DNA of 10,880 nt, taken from positions 1-10,880 of the forward strand of contig JAGBBE010000048.1 of the NCBI GenBank assembly GCA_017938645.1, read 5' to 3'. The DNA comes from Clostridia bacterium (GTDB lineage Bacteria > Bacillota_A > Clostridia > Christensenellales > Aristaeellaceae). This document shows, one piece after another, positions 1 to 5,592 of the stretch. Each line of letters opens with the position of its first letter. Within the stretch, counting starts at the first letter, position 1. The translations under genes were made by a program, and so were the position numbers. Below the pieces are notes generated by a model that searched no databases, was not told the origin of the DNA, and saw only the letters and a program-made list of their open reading frames with translations.

Positions 1-2
1 GC

Positions 3-122
3 GATTTCCGTTCTGTTACCAGACAACACCTTGATGAAGTTGAAATGCTCCTCAACAATCGCCCTCGCAAATGCCTCGGCTGGCTCTCTCCTGTTGAGTT
101 CCTTTCCAAGTGTTGCACTTGA
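3..122 (+). CDS. IS30-family transposase, C-terminal fragment (runs off left edge)
   Basis: Reading frame 3 gives 39 codons from the window edge to a TGA at 120-122. The peptide carries the hallmark end of IS30-family DDE transposases: a D-F-R-x-V-T segment, then LNNRPRKCLGW, then SPVEFL close to the stop. In this family the region holds the last part of the catalytic core, and the enzyme cuts and joins the element's terminal inverted repeats. Only the C-terminus is visible, so whether the transposase is intact cannot be judged. It is followed directly by a sequence shaped like an IS30 terminal repeat, as expected at the right end of such an element. Family assignment is from recalled motif similarity and is fairly secure; the specific element is not recognised. 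Confidence 0.85.
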   Translation, partial: DFRSVTRQHLDEVEMLLNNRPRKCLGWLSPVEFLSKCCT

Positions 123-136
123 TTTGACAATCTGCC
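109..136 (+). repeat. Probable right terminal inverted repeat of the IS30-like element
   Basis: The stretch overlapping and following the transposase stop contains TGTTGCACTTGATTTGACAA and then TCTGCC. IS30-type right ends have the same arrangement (TGTTGC near the inner side, AATCTg/a at the tip) and likewise overlap the transposase 3' end. The other terminal repeat lies outside the window, so the exact boundary is uncertain; the best guess is 134, because TTTGACAATCTG (123-134) has an exact inverted copy at 10743-10754 beside another insertion sequence. Positions 135-226 after it contain no gene that I can support. Confidence 0.6.
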
Positions 137-226
137 CGATTCCCCCCTGACCCTCTGGCCCTAGCGGAGCGGGCAGAGAACCGCACGTGCTTCGGTAAAG
201 CGCTCAACAAACTGAGCCATAGCGCA

Positions 227-259
227 AAAAAACACCCGGCTCATCGCCGGGTGTTTTTT
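227..259 (-). terminator. Bidirectional intrinsic terminator of the MBL-gloA operon
   Basis: Two 14-base arms (227-240 and 246-259) are perfectly complementary and enclose a 5-base loop. The GC-rich core is ACACCCGGC/GCCGGGTGT, flanked by A and T runs on both sides, so a U tract is produced on either strand. On the minus strand it begins 7 bases after the glyoxalase stop codon, the normal place for its terminator. On the plus strand it would stop transcripts leaving the IS30 remnant before they run antisense into the operon. Confidence 0.93.
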
Positions 260-266
260 CATCTCA

Positions 267-629
267 TCAACGGGTAGGCACGACTTCCAGCCAGTACCCG
301 TCGGGATCCTTGATAAAGTAAATCCCCATGGAAGGATTCTCAAAACAGATGCATCCAATCTTCTCGTGCAGGGCGTGGGCGGCCTCGAAATCATCCACGC
401 GGAAGGCCAGATGGAACTCCTCGTCGCCGAGGTTGTAGGGCTCGGTGCGATCCTTCAGCCAGGTCAGCTCCAGCTGGAAGGTCTCGCTGTCGTCGCACAG
501 ATACACAATGGTGAAATCCTTCTTTTCGATGCGGCGTACCTCGTGCAGGCCGAGGGCTTCCTGATAGAACTTCATGGAGCGGTCAAGATCAAGAACATTG
601 TAGTTTTCGTGGATCATGGTGAACTTCAT
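267..629 (-). CDS. gloA: Glyoxalase I-like VOC family protein (lactoylglutathione lyase type)
   Basis: This 120-residue single vicinal-oxygen-chelate domain protein is the usual size of bacterial glyoxalase I (E. coli GloA is 135). Glyoxalase I isomerises the hemithioacetal of methylglyoxal and a thiol to an S-lactoyl thioester, a cytosolic detoxification step. The four metal ligands known from E. coli GloA (H5, E56, H74, E122) appear to have counterparts here at H7, E54 (QLELTW), H73 (FHLAF) and E115 (YWLEVV). The family's DLDRSMKFYQEALGL and KDPDGYW blocks are also present. The start is set by AAGGAGG at 638-644, eight bases before the ATG. It is second in an operon: the upstream MBL gene stops 14 bases before it, and the ribosome site overlaps that stop codon by one base, suggesting translational coupling. 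Many Bacillota lack glutathione, so the thiol cofactor may be bacillithiol or another thiol, or the substrate may differ. Confidence 0.75.
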   Translation of the reverse strand: MKFTMIHENYNVLDLDRSMKFYQEALGLHEVRRIEKKDFTIVYLCDDSETFQLELTWLKDRTEPYNLGDEEFHLAFRVDDFEAAHALHEKIGCICFENPSMGIYFIKDPDGYWLEVVPTR

Positions 630-643
630 GGCAGTTGCCTCCT

Positions 644-1498
644 TCAGATGTCTACGGGAAGATCGCTGTCAGCGAAGGGGTCTTCGCTTTCGGTTTCGTG
701 ATGGATGGGCGCAGCGGGCAGCTCGTCAAAGTCCTTGGGCGGCTCGATGATGTGGATGTCCAATAGCTCTTCCGTGAAGGAAAGGTTGGCCACCACGCCG
801 GGCTTGGTGAGCGCGAGCACCTCGGTTTGCTGGGTGCGGGAGCGGCGGGCGAAGTCGATGGCCACCTCGGGGCGCTCCTGAAAATGCATGGGAATAAAGA
901 CGCGCGGCTTCATGGTGAGGATGAAATGATTCGCGCCGGCATCGTACATCATGCCCTGACGGGGATCGACCGGGAACATGCACACGTCGATGTGTTCGCG
1001 GCGGATGGGCTCGCAGGCCTTGTAGAAGGCTTCCTCAGCGGCTTCGATCTCGCGCAGGGAGCTTTCCTGCCGCCAGTGCCAGAGGTTGAGGTCGCCCGCG
1101 TGAAAGATGCTGACGCCGTAGGCCGTTACAAGAAAGCTGACGCCGATGTCGGTGGAGTCAAAGGCCTTGACCGATACGTTGTCGCTGAGCTTCTTTTCCT
1201 GACCGGGCGCGATGCGCTTGCCGGTGGTGCCGATGGGCATGTCGCTGGACACGATGTAGGTGATGGGCAGGCCCTCGTTTTTCCACAGGTACACGATGGG
1301 GTCGAGGTGATCCTGATGCGCATGGCTGACAAACACATAAATCTGCTCAAATGCGCGAAGGAACTGCGGCGTGATCCGGCCTACGTTGGGGAGCTTGCGG
1401 TCTTCGCCCTCCCAGTAGTCGAAGATCAGCAGCGTTCCTCCCACCTGCACGGAAAATCCGCTGTGGTAGTGGTAGATGAGCTTGACGAGTTTCTCCAT
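644..1498 (-). CDS. MBL-fold metallo-hydrolase (UlaG/UPF0173-like)
   Basis: This 284-residue protein has a metallo-beta-lactamase fold. The binuclear metal motif HxHxDH is complete at H59-A-H61-Q-D63-H64. A later HAGD (133-136) supplies the bridging aspartate and PMHFQ (203-207) the last histidine. The N-terminal pattern, with YHSGFSVQVGGTLLIFDY at 11-28, is typical of the stand-alone MBL hydrolases related to UlaG/UPF0173 and not of beta-lactamases or RNases. Substrate is unknown; pairing with a glyoxalase-like gene makes a thioester, lactone or phosphodiester substrate plausible but unproven. I start at the ATG at 1498 because GGAGG (about 1510-1514) sits 11 bases before it. An in-frame ATG at 1516 overlaps that ribosome site and has none of its own; using it would add six residues. 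The tail after about residue 250 is acidic and low in complexity (ESEDPFADSD). It is first gene of an operon with its own promoter. Confidence 0.8.
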   Translation of the reverse strand: MEKLVKLIYHYHSGFSVQVGGTLLIFDYWEGEDRKLPNVGRITPQFLRAFEQIYVFVSHAHQDHLDPIVYLWKNEGLPITYIVSSDMPIGTTGKRIAPGQEKKLSDNVSVKAFDSTDIGVSFLVTAYGVSIFHAGDLNLWHWRQESSLREIEAAEEAFYKACEPIRREHIDVCMFPVDPRQGMMYDAGANHFILTMKPRVFIPMHFQERPEVAIDFARRSRTQQTEVLALTKPGVVANLSFTEELLDIHIIEPPKDFDELPAAPIHHETESEDPFADSDLPVDI

Positions 1499-1615
1499 GG
1501 TTTGGGACGCCTCCATTATTCAAATCATCATACAGCGCAATTGGCGCTGGAAGATACATCTGTCATACGGTGCGTCGGCCTCCCGGAGAACGGGGGTTTC
1601 GCTTCTCGAAAATGT
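1499..1615 (-). other. Leader of the MBL-gloA mRNA (about 117 nt, no known riboswitch recognised)
   Basis: Between the predicted transcription start near 1615 and the chosen ATG lies an unusually long untranslated leader. It contains a perfect 6-bp hairpin (CAGCGC at 1533-1538 with GCGCTG at 1544-1549, 5-base loop) about 35 bases before the start codon, and a GC-rich imperfect stem around 1583-1600. Neither has a U tract, so an attenuator is not evident. I see no open frame with a ribosome site here. Confidence 0.4.
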
Positions 1616-1621
1616 GCTCAA

Positions 1622-1650
1622 AGTATAGCATGTAGAATCTGGGCTGTCAA
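1622..1650 (-). promoter_or_regulatory. Sigma-A promoter of the MBL-gloA operon
   Basis: On the minus strand a perfect -35 TTGACA (1650-1645) is followed by a 17-base spacer and -10 TATACT (1627-1622), with a TG one base ahead of the -10 (extended -10). It differs from the vegetative consensus at one position only, so expression is probably strong and constitutive. Predicted start of transcription is about 1615. Confidence 0.85.
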
Positions 1651-1753
1651 TGCAGGGAGAAAAACATTGTTACACTTTCCCAATCGAAATGCAATATTTT
1701 GTTCACAATGTCGATGGTGTGGAGGGAAAAGACGTAATTTTTTGTCGAAAAAC

Positions 1754-1822
1754 AGGGTTGGTGGTGATGAATGGGTGAATGATTGGTGATTTGATGGATA
1801 ATGGGGTGGAAGTGGGGTGAAT
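1754..1822 (-). terminator. Rut-like G-free, C-rich stretch after addA (probable Rho-dependent terminator)
   Basis: In the addA transcript the 69 bases starting at the stop codon contain no G at all and 32 C (46%), arranged in repeated CACC, CATC and ACCC units. A long C-over-G bubble of this type is the classical Rho utilisation signature. No GC-rich hairpin with a U run follows addA; the only nearby candidate (TTTTT-CGAC-AAAAA around 1740-1753) has an all-AT stem. Rho-dependent ending is inferred, not shown. Confidence 0.5.
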
Positions 1823-4800
1823 CAGACCTGAACGCTCTGTCCCAGACGGAGGGAAAAGAGCATGCACTCGCCCACGGGATAGCTTGTGCCGCACTCAAGC
1901 GCCCTGCGGTAGAACTCCACCTGACGGCTGTAGCGCGCAAGAAGCTCCTCTGCCTTCTCGACGCGGTCGGTTTTGAAGTCGATGAGAATCCAGCGCCCGT
2001 CCTCGAGGAAGCACAGGTCGATCACGCCCTGTACCATGGTGGGAAACGGCTCCCTGACGCGCAGGTTGAAGCTCCACTCGCGCTCCACGCGCGGGCTTTC
2101 AAGCATGCGGCGGCCAGGATCGCTTTCGAAAAAGCGGGCGACCATGCCGCGGTTGACATGCGCGGCCTCCTCGGCGGTCAGGATGCCCTCGGCTTCAAAG
2201 CGCTCCACCTCCGCGCAGATCACGGCGTAGAGGGCTTTGGGTCGGTCGGCGACCGGCCGGATGAGGCTGAGATCGATCAGCCCCAGCACACGGTGGGTCT
2301 GAACGCCGGTGAGCAGCGCCTTTTCTTCCTTGGGCGGCGCGAGAAAGGCAGGCATGGAAGGAACGGAGGACATGAGCTTTGGCCGGGACGCGGCAAAGGG
2401 GAATCGCTTGAGCTCGGGGGTTTCCTCCTCGTCGTCCACTTCTGTGAGGCCTTCTGAGAGCGCGCGGCACAGCGCGGTCACGCCCACTTTGAGGGGAAGG
2501 TGCGAAATGCGGTATTCCGGCGCGAGCGGATCGCGGTTTTCCACAGAAATATCCACATCACTTTCCTCATCCGGAATGGGAAGAGGCAGAGGGATCATGG
2601 CTGTTTTGGCGGATTTTTTCCGTTTCACATCGGGATCGATGTGGAAAACCACCCGCCAATGTGCATTTTTATGTGGAAAACCTGTGGAAACCGAGGAAAA
2701 CGCAGTTTGCTGTGCGGTTTTCCTAGTGCCGTCTGAGGATAACTGTTCAAGGGTGTCCGTTGGCTCGATGCACTGCATGATCCAGTCCAGCATCGAGCCT
2801 GCCTGACGCACGGCGTACACGTCCGTGCCTGCGTCGGCCTGCGAGATCAGGCTTTCGAGGCAGGCGTTCCTTTCGCTCTCTGAGCCCACCATCACCAGCC
2901 GGCTCTTGGGACGCGTGAGCGCCACGTACAGAACCCTCGCGCGCTCGGCGCGTTCGGCGTTTTTGTTCCTCAGCGCAATCGCGCCCTGCATGAGCGTGGG
3001 ACGCTTGGTGCGCATGTTTTCATTCACATAGCCCAGCGAGAAGCCCACATCGCCGTGTACGCTGAGCGTGGACGCGGACGGATGGCCGAAGAGGCCGCGT
3101 TCGAGGTTCATCACATACACGGTGGGAAACTCAAGCCCCTTCGACTTGTGAATGGTCATGATGCGTACCACATTTTCCCATGGATTGATCACCGTCGGGC
3201 TTGTCTCGGCGCTGCCGCCGTCCAGAAGCAGCGTTTCCACAAAGCCGTGCAGGCCGTCCATATGGGTCTTTTCCCACTCGGCGGCGCGGTGACAGAGCAT
3301 CTGCAGGTTGGCCTGACGCAGTTTGCCGCCCGGCTGTGCGCCGAAGTGCGTGTACAGGCCGCTCCGTCCCAGAAAATCCCACAGATAGTCGCCCAGCGGC
3401 ATGCTGCGCAGGCAGAAGCGTTCCTCCTCGAGGGTATCGAGGATGGTTTTGCATCTTGTGCGCAGCGGCTCGTCAGCGTTTTCGGAGGCGTGGATGAGCG
3501 CGGCGAGGTAGCTGGCCTCGCGCTCGGGCTTCATGAGACGCACGGCGCTGAGCTCGGGTTCCGTCATTTCAAACAGAGGGCTTCTGAGCACGCTTATGAG
3601 CGCGACGTCGTTCATCAGATTGTCCATCAGCATCAGGTACTGCAGCATCTGGCTGATTTCATCCGACTTCATGGCGTCGTTCGCGCCCTCGCAGTACACG
3701 GGAATGCCTGAGCGATTCAGAACCAGCTCGACCTTGTCGGCGATGTTCTTGCTCACCGGCAGCAGGACGGCGATGTCCTTGTACTGAAGAATTCCGCAGG
3801 GCTTGCCCTCGCCGTCAACTACGGGCGTGCCGACGCGGCTCTGGATGTCTCTGGCGATCCATTCGGCCTGCGCCATGATCTGATCCTGCGGACGGAAGGT
3901 ATCGCTGTTGATGAGGTGAAGCTCGGTTTCCGGGTCGCCGGTGGAGGGCATGCCGGGGATCAGATGCGCGTCGTTGTCGTAATCGATCTCGGTGACGCGG
4001 CTGTCCATGACATGCTCAAAGATGCGGTTGACGGAGCTTAGCACCGTCGATTTTGAGCGGAAATTGCGGTTTAAGACAATTCTGCGCTCTTCTGCGTCCT
4101 CAGAGGGTGAGAATTGGTTCAGTTTTCTCAAAAACAAGCCCGGTTCGGCCAGTCGGAAGCGGTAGATGGACTGCTTGACGTCGCCGACGTAGAAGGCGTA
4201 CTGTTTTCCATGTTCTCCCTGAGGGCGCTTGAGGCCGTTTAAGATCGCCTCCTGCAGTTCGCTCACGTCCTGATATTCGTCCACGAAGATGGCGTCGAAC
4301 ATGCCGCGCATGTCGCGCTGAAGATCGGGGTTTTTCAAAAGCAGGAGCGTCATGTGCTCGAGGTCGTTGAAGTCGATCACGGCCATTTCGCGCTTGCGGC
4401 TCTGGAAGGCGTGATGGAAATATTCCACCGTCTTCTGAAGCCCGATGGTGGCCGGGCGCATGAGCTGCAGATCCTGCACGGCCTGCTCCACGTCCTCAGG
4501 CAGCAGCTTTTTGAGTTCGTCAACCATTTTCTTGTAGCGCTCGCGCAGCTCCTTGAACGCGGAGGCGAGCTGCTCTTCATCGGTGGTCGAAGGACGAACC
4601 ACGGCAAGCCGTCCGAATTTGAGGGAGGAAAGCGTGGTCATCAGCGCGGTCATGCCGCTTTCGCAGGCACGGCGCAGGGTTCGCAGGGTTTCGCCGTCGG
4701 CCATGATGTTGGATGCGTACTTCACCGGAAACGCGGGATGGTTCGCAAGCTGATGCGCCTTTTCCCACAGGGAGAGCATGCCGTCGATCAGAAGCAGGCT

Positions 4801-5424
4801 TTCCTCGCAGAAGGTCTGCGCCATCGGCTCCTGGTTGAGCGTTTCCAAAGACCATGTTTTCTGCGCGTGATATCTGAGCCATTCCATGGGGTCGGGACGG
4901 GACATCAGGAATCGGTAGAGCTGGTCGATCATGCCGCTGATCTGGCGTTCGTCGTACTTGCGGGTAAGGCTTCTGAGCTCCTCGTCGTCGCGCGCGGCGT
5001 CGTAGAGCCAGTCCAGCGTTTCCTCCATGCTTTCCCGATAAAACGCCGTCCTCGTCCGCTCGTCGCACAGGCCAAACTGCGGGTCGATTTCGCAGTGCTG
5101 AAAGTATCTGCGCACCATCTTCTGACAGAACGAGTGAATGGTCGAAATCTGCGCCGAGGCCACCAGCTCCGCCTGACGGCGCAGCCTGCGATCGCTGCCG
5201 GCTGCGGCGTTGAGTCTGGTTTCGAGCCTTTCGCGCATTTCACCGGCTGCGGCTCTGGTAAAGGTGACGATGAGCATGCGGTCGATGGAGAGGCCATCCT
5301 TCACGATCATCTGCACGATGCGCTCGACGAGCACGGCGGTTTTGCCGCTGCCCGCCGCTGCGGACACCAGCAATTCGCGGCTGCGCGCGTCTATGGCCTG
5401 CTGCTGAGCGTGAGTGAACTGCAT
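1822..5424 (-). CDS. addA: ATP-dependent helicase/nuclease subunit A (AddA)
   Basis: This 1200-residue protein (B. subtilis AddA is 1232) is the UvrD-like helicase plus nuclease subunit of AddAB, which resects double-strand breaks to Chi sites and loads RecA. Motifs in order: Q-motif region THAQQQAI (4-11); Walker A AAAGSGKT (22-29); Walker B VDEYQD (381-386); motif III VGDVKQSIYRFR (413-424); motif V with IHKSKGLEF (from 758); motif VI YVALTRPKSRL (from 833); and a C-terminal RecB-type nuclease with GVID (1133-1136) and IDFKTD (1148-1153), giving D1136, D1149 and K1151 as expected catalytic residues. Residues of roughly 880-970 form a poorly conserved linker. The start is placed at the ATG at 5424, with AAAGGAAA about ten bases upstream. 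The in-frame ATG at 5463 would prepend MFHVKH, which is only a translation of a parS palindrome and lies about 12 bases from the predicted transcript start. AddB, normally adjacent, is absent. Confidence 0.96.
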   Translation of the reverse strand: MQFTHAQQQAIDARSRELLVSAAAGSGKTAVLVERIVQMIVKDGLSIDRMLIVTFTRAAAGEMRERLETRLNAAAGSDRRLRRQAELVASAQISTIHSFCQKMVRRYFQHCEIDPQFGLCDERTRTAFYRESMEETLDWLYDAARDDEELRSLTRKYDERQISGMIDQLYRFLMSRPDPMEWLRYHAQKTWSLETLNQEPMAQTFCEESLLLIDGMLSLWEKAHQLANHPAFPVKYASNIMADGETLRTLRRACESGMTALMTTLSSLKFGRLAVVRPSTTDEEQLASAFKELRERYKKMVDELKKLLPEDVEQAVQDLQLMRPATIGLQKTVEYFHHAFQSRKREMAVIDFNDLEHMTLLLLKNPDLQRDMRGMFDAIFVDEYQDVSELQEAILNGLKRPQGEHGKQYAFYVGDVKQSIYRFRLAEPGLFLRKLNQFSPSEDAEERRIVLNRNFRSKSTVLSSVNRIFEHVMDSRVTEIDYDNDAHLIPGMPSTGDPETELHLINSDTFRPQDQIMAQAEWIARDIQSRVGTPVVDGEGKPCGILQYKDIAVLLPVSKNIADKVELVLNRSGIPVYCEGANDAMKSDEISQMLQYLMLMDNLMNDVALISVLRSPLFEMTEPELSAVRLMKPEREASYLAALIHASENADEPLRTRCKTILDTLEEERFCLRSMPLGDYLWDFLGRSGLYTHFGAQPGGKLRQANLQMLCHRAAEWEKTHMDGLHGFVETLLLDGGSAETSPTVINPWENVVRIMTIHKSKGLEFPTVYVMNLERGLFGHPSASTLSVHGDVGFSLGYVNENMRTKRPTLMQGAIALRNKNAERAERARVLYVALTRPKSRLVMVGSESERNACLESLISQADAGTDVYAVRQAGSMLDWIMQCIEPTDTLEQLSSDGTRKTAQQTAFSSVSTGFPHKNAHWRVVFHIDPDVKRKKSAKTAMIPLPLPIPDEESDVDISVENRDPLAPEYRISHLPLKVGVTALCRALSEGLTEVDDEEETPELKRFPFAASRPKLMSSVPSMPAFLAPPKEEKALLTGVQTHRVLGLIDLSLIRPVADRPKALYAVICAEVERFEAEGILTAEEAAHVNRGMVARFFESDPGRRMLESPRVEREWSFNLRVREPFPTMVQGVIDLCFLEDGRWILIDFKTDRVEKAEELLARYSRQVEFYRRALECGTSYPVGECMLFSLRLGQSVQV
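2537..2742. promoter_or_regulatory. Cluster of DnaA-box-like nonamers inside addA
   Basis: Three exact matches to the relaxed DnaA box TTWTNCACA occur within 144 bases: TTTTCCACA at 2537-2545 and its reverse form TGTGGAAAA at 2640-2648 and 2672-2680. Near matches lie at 2549-2557 (ATATCCACA), 2683-2691 (TGTGGAAAC) and 2734-2742 (TGAGGATAA). None equals the strict TTATCCACA. By eye I found only two other relaxed matches in the rest of the window (1279-1287 and around 8693). The cluster falls in the variable linker of AddA (about residues 895-963). DnaA binding here is a hypothesis. Confidence 0.3.
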
Positions 5425-5446
5425 GATTTCCCATTTCCTTTCCGGG

Positions 5447-5462
5447 TGTTTCACGTGAAACA
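5447..5462. promoter_or_regulatory. parS: parS site 1 (Spo0J/ParB binding palindrome)
   Basis: TGTTTCACGTGAAACA is a perfect 16-bp palindrome identical to the parS consensus of B. subtilis and many other bacteria. ParB/Spo0J binds it, spreads along DNA and loads SMC for chromosome segregation. Here it lies inside the predicted 5' untranslated leader of addA, between transcription start (about 5475) and the ribosome site. An identical copy sits 70 bp away. Confidence 0.9.
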
Positions 5463-5465
5463 ATC

Positions 5466-5478
5466 GATATCTGATATC
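5466..5478. repeat. Paired GATATC element at the addA transcription start
   Basis: GATATCTGATATC covers two GATATC units separated by one base, overlapping the predicted start point of the addA transcript. A related arrangement (ATATCTGCTGATATC) occurs at 9283-9297 ahead of the MATE gene. It might be an operator, but the units are short and AT-rich and may be coincidental. Confidence 0.2.
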
Positions 5479-5481
5479 AAA

Positions 5482-5510
5482 AGAGTATCGTCTTTGGGTC
5501 TGGTTGTCAA
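5482..5510 (-). promoter_or_regulatory. Sigma-A promoter of addA
   Basis: Minus-strand -35 TTGACA (5510-5505, perfect), 17-base spacer, -10 TACTCT (5487-5482). Predicted start of transcription is about 5475. This places the ATG at 5463 almost at the 5' end of the message and supports the ATG at 5424 as the real addA start. Confidence 0.75.
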
Positions 5511-5516
5511 GTGCCG

Positions 5517-5532
5517 TGTTTCACGTGAAACA
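5517..5532. promoter_or_regulatory. parS: parS site 2 (Spo0J/ParB binding palindrome)
   Basis: A second exact TGTTTCACGTGAAACA, 70 bp from the first (start to start). It directly abuts the -35 box of the rightward promoter (5533-5538) and lies just upstream of the addA -35 box, so bound ParB would be placed against both promoters. Confidence 0.9.
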
Positions 5533-5561
5533 TTGCAGAGGAAACCATGCTGTGATACAAT
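5533..5561 (+). promoter_or_regulatory. Promoter of the rightward oxidoreductase-SDR-msrA operon
   Basis: TTGCAG (5533-5538), 17-base spacer, TACAAT (5556-5561), with TG one base before the -10 box (extended -10). Predicted transcript start is about 5568, giving a short leader of about 25 bases that contains AAGGAGG (5576-5582). Confidence 0.65.
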
Positions 5562-5592
5562 AAACACAGACAAAAAAGGAGGCGTTCGTAAT

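Noticed and set aside
161..220. Short minus-strand peptide (MAQFVERFTEARAVLCPLR) between the terminator and the IS30 end
   Set aside because: Looks slightly protein-like, but it has no ribosome site, starts directly after a strong terminator and is only 19 residues long. I cannot support it as a gene or remnant.
123..226. Possible small RNA or hairpin around CTCTGGCCC...GGGCAGAG (about 155-180)
   Set aside because: The stem is short and needs a bulge; no promoter or U tract, so nothing is claimed.
827..1789. 320-residue plus-strand frame opposite the MBL gene and its promoter
   Set aside because: Shadow of the MBL gene; Ala/Gly/Val/Asp-rich composition typical of antisense reading in GC-rich DNA, and it overlaps a near-consensus promoter.
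4354..5592. Long plus-strand open frame leading in-frame into the first oxidoreductase (a 736-residue protein)
   Set aside because: It is antisense to the clearly coding addA, has no family features, and the true start at 5593 has an AGGAGG site and matches the Rossmann N-terminus. Open only because of GC-rich codon bias.
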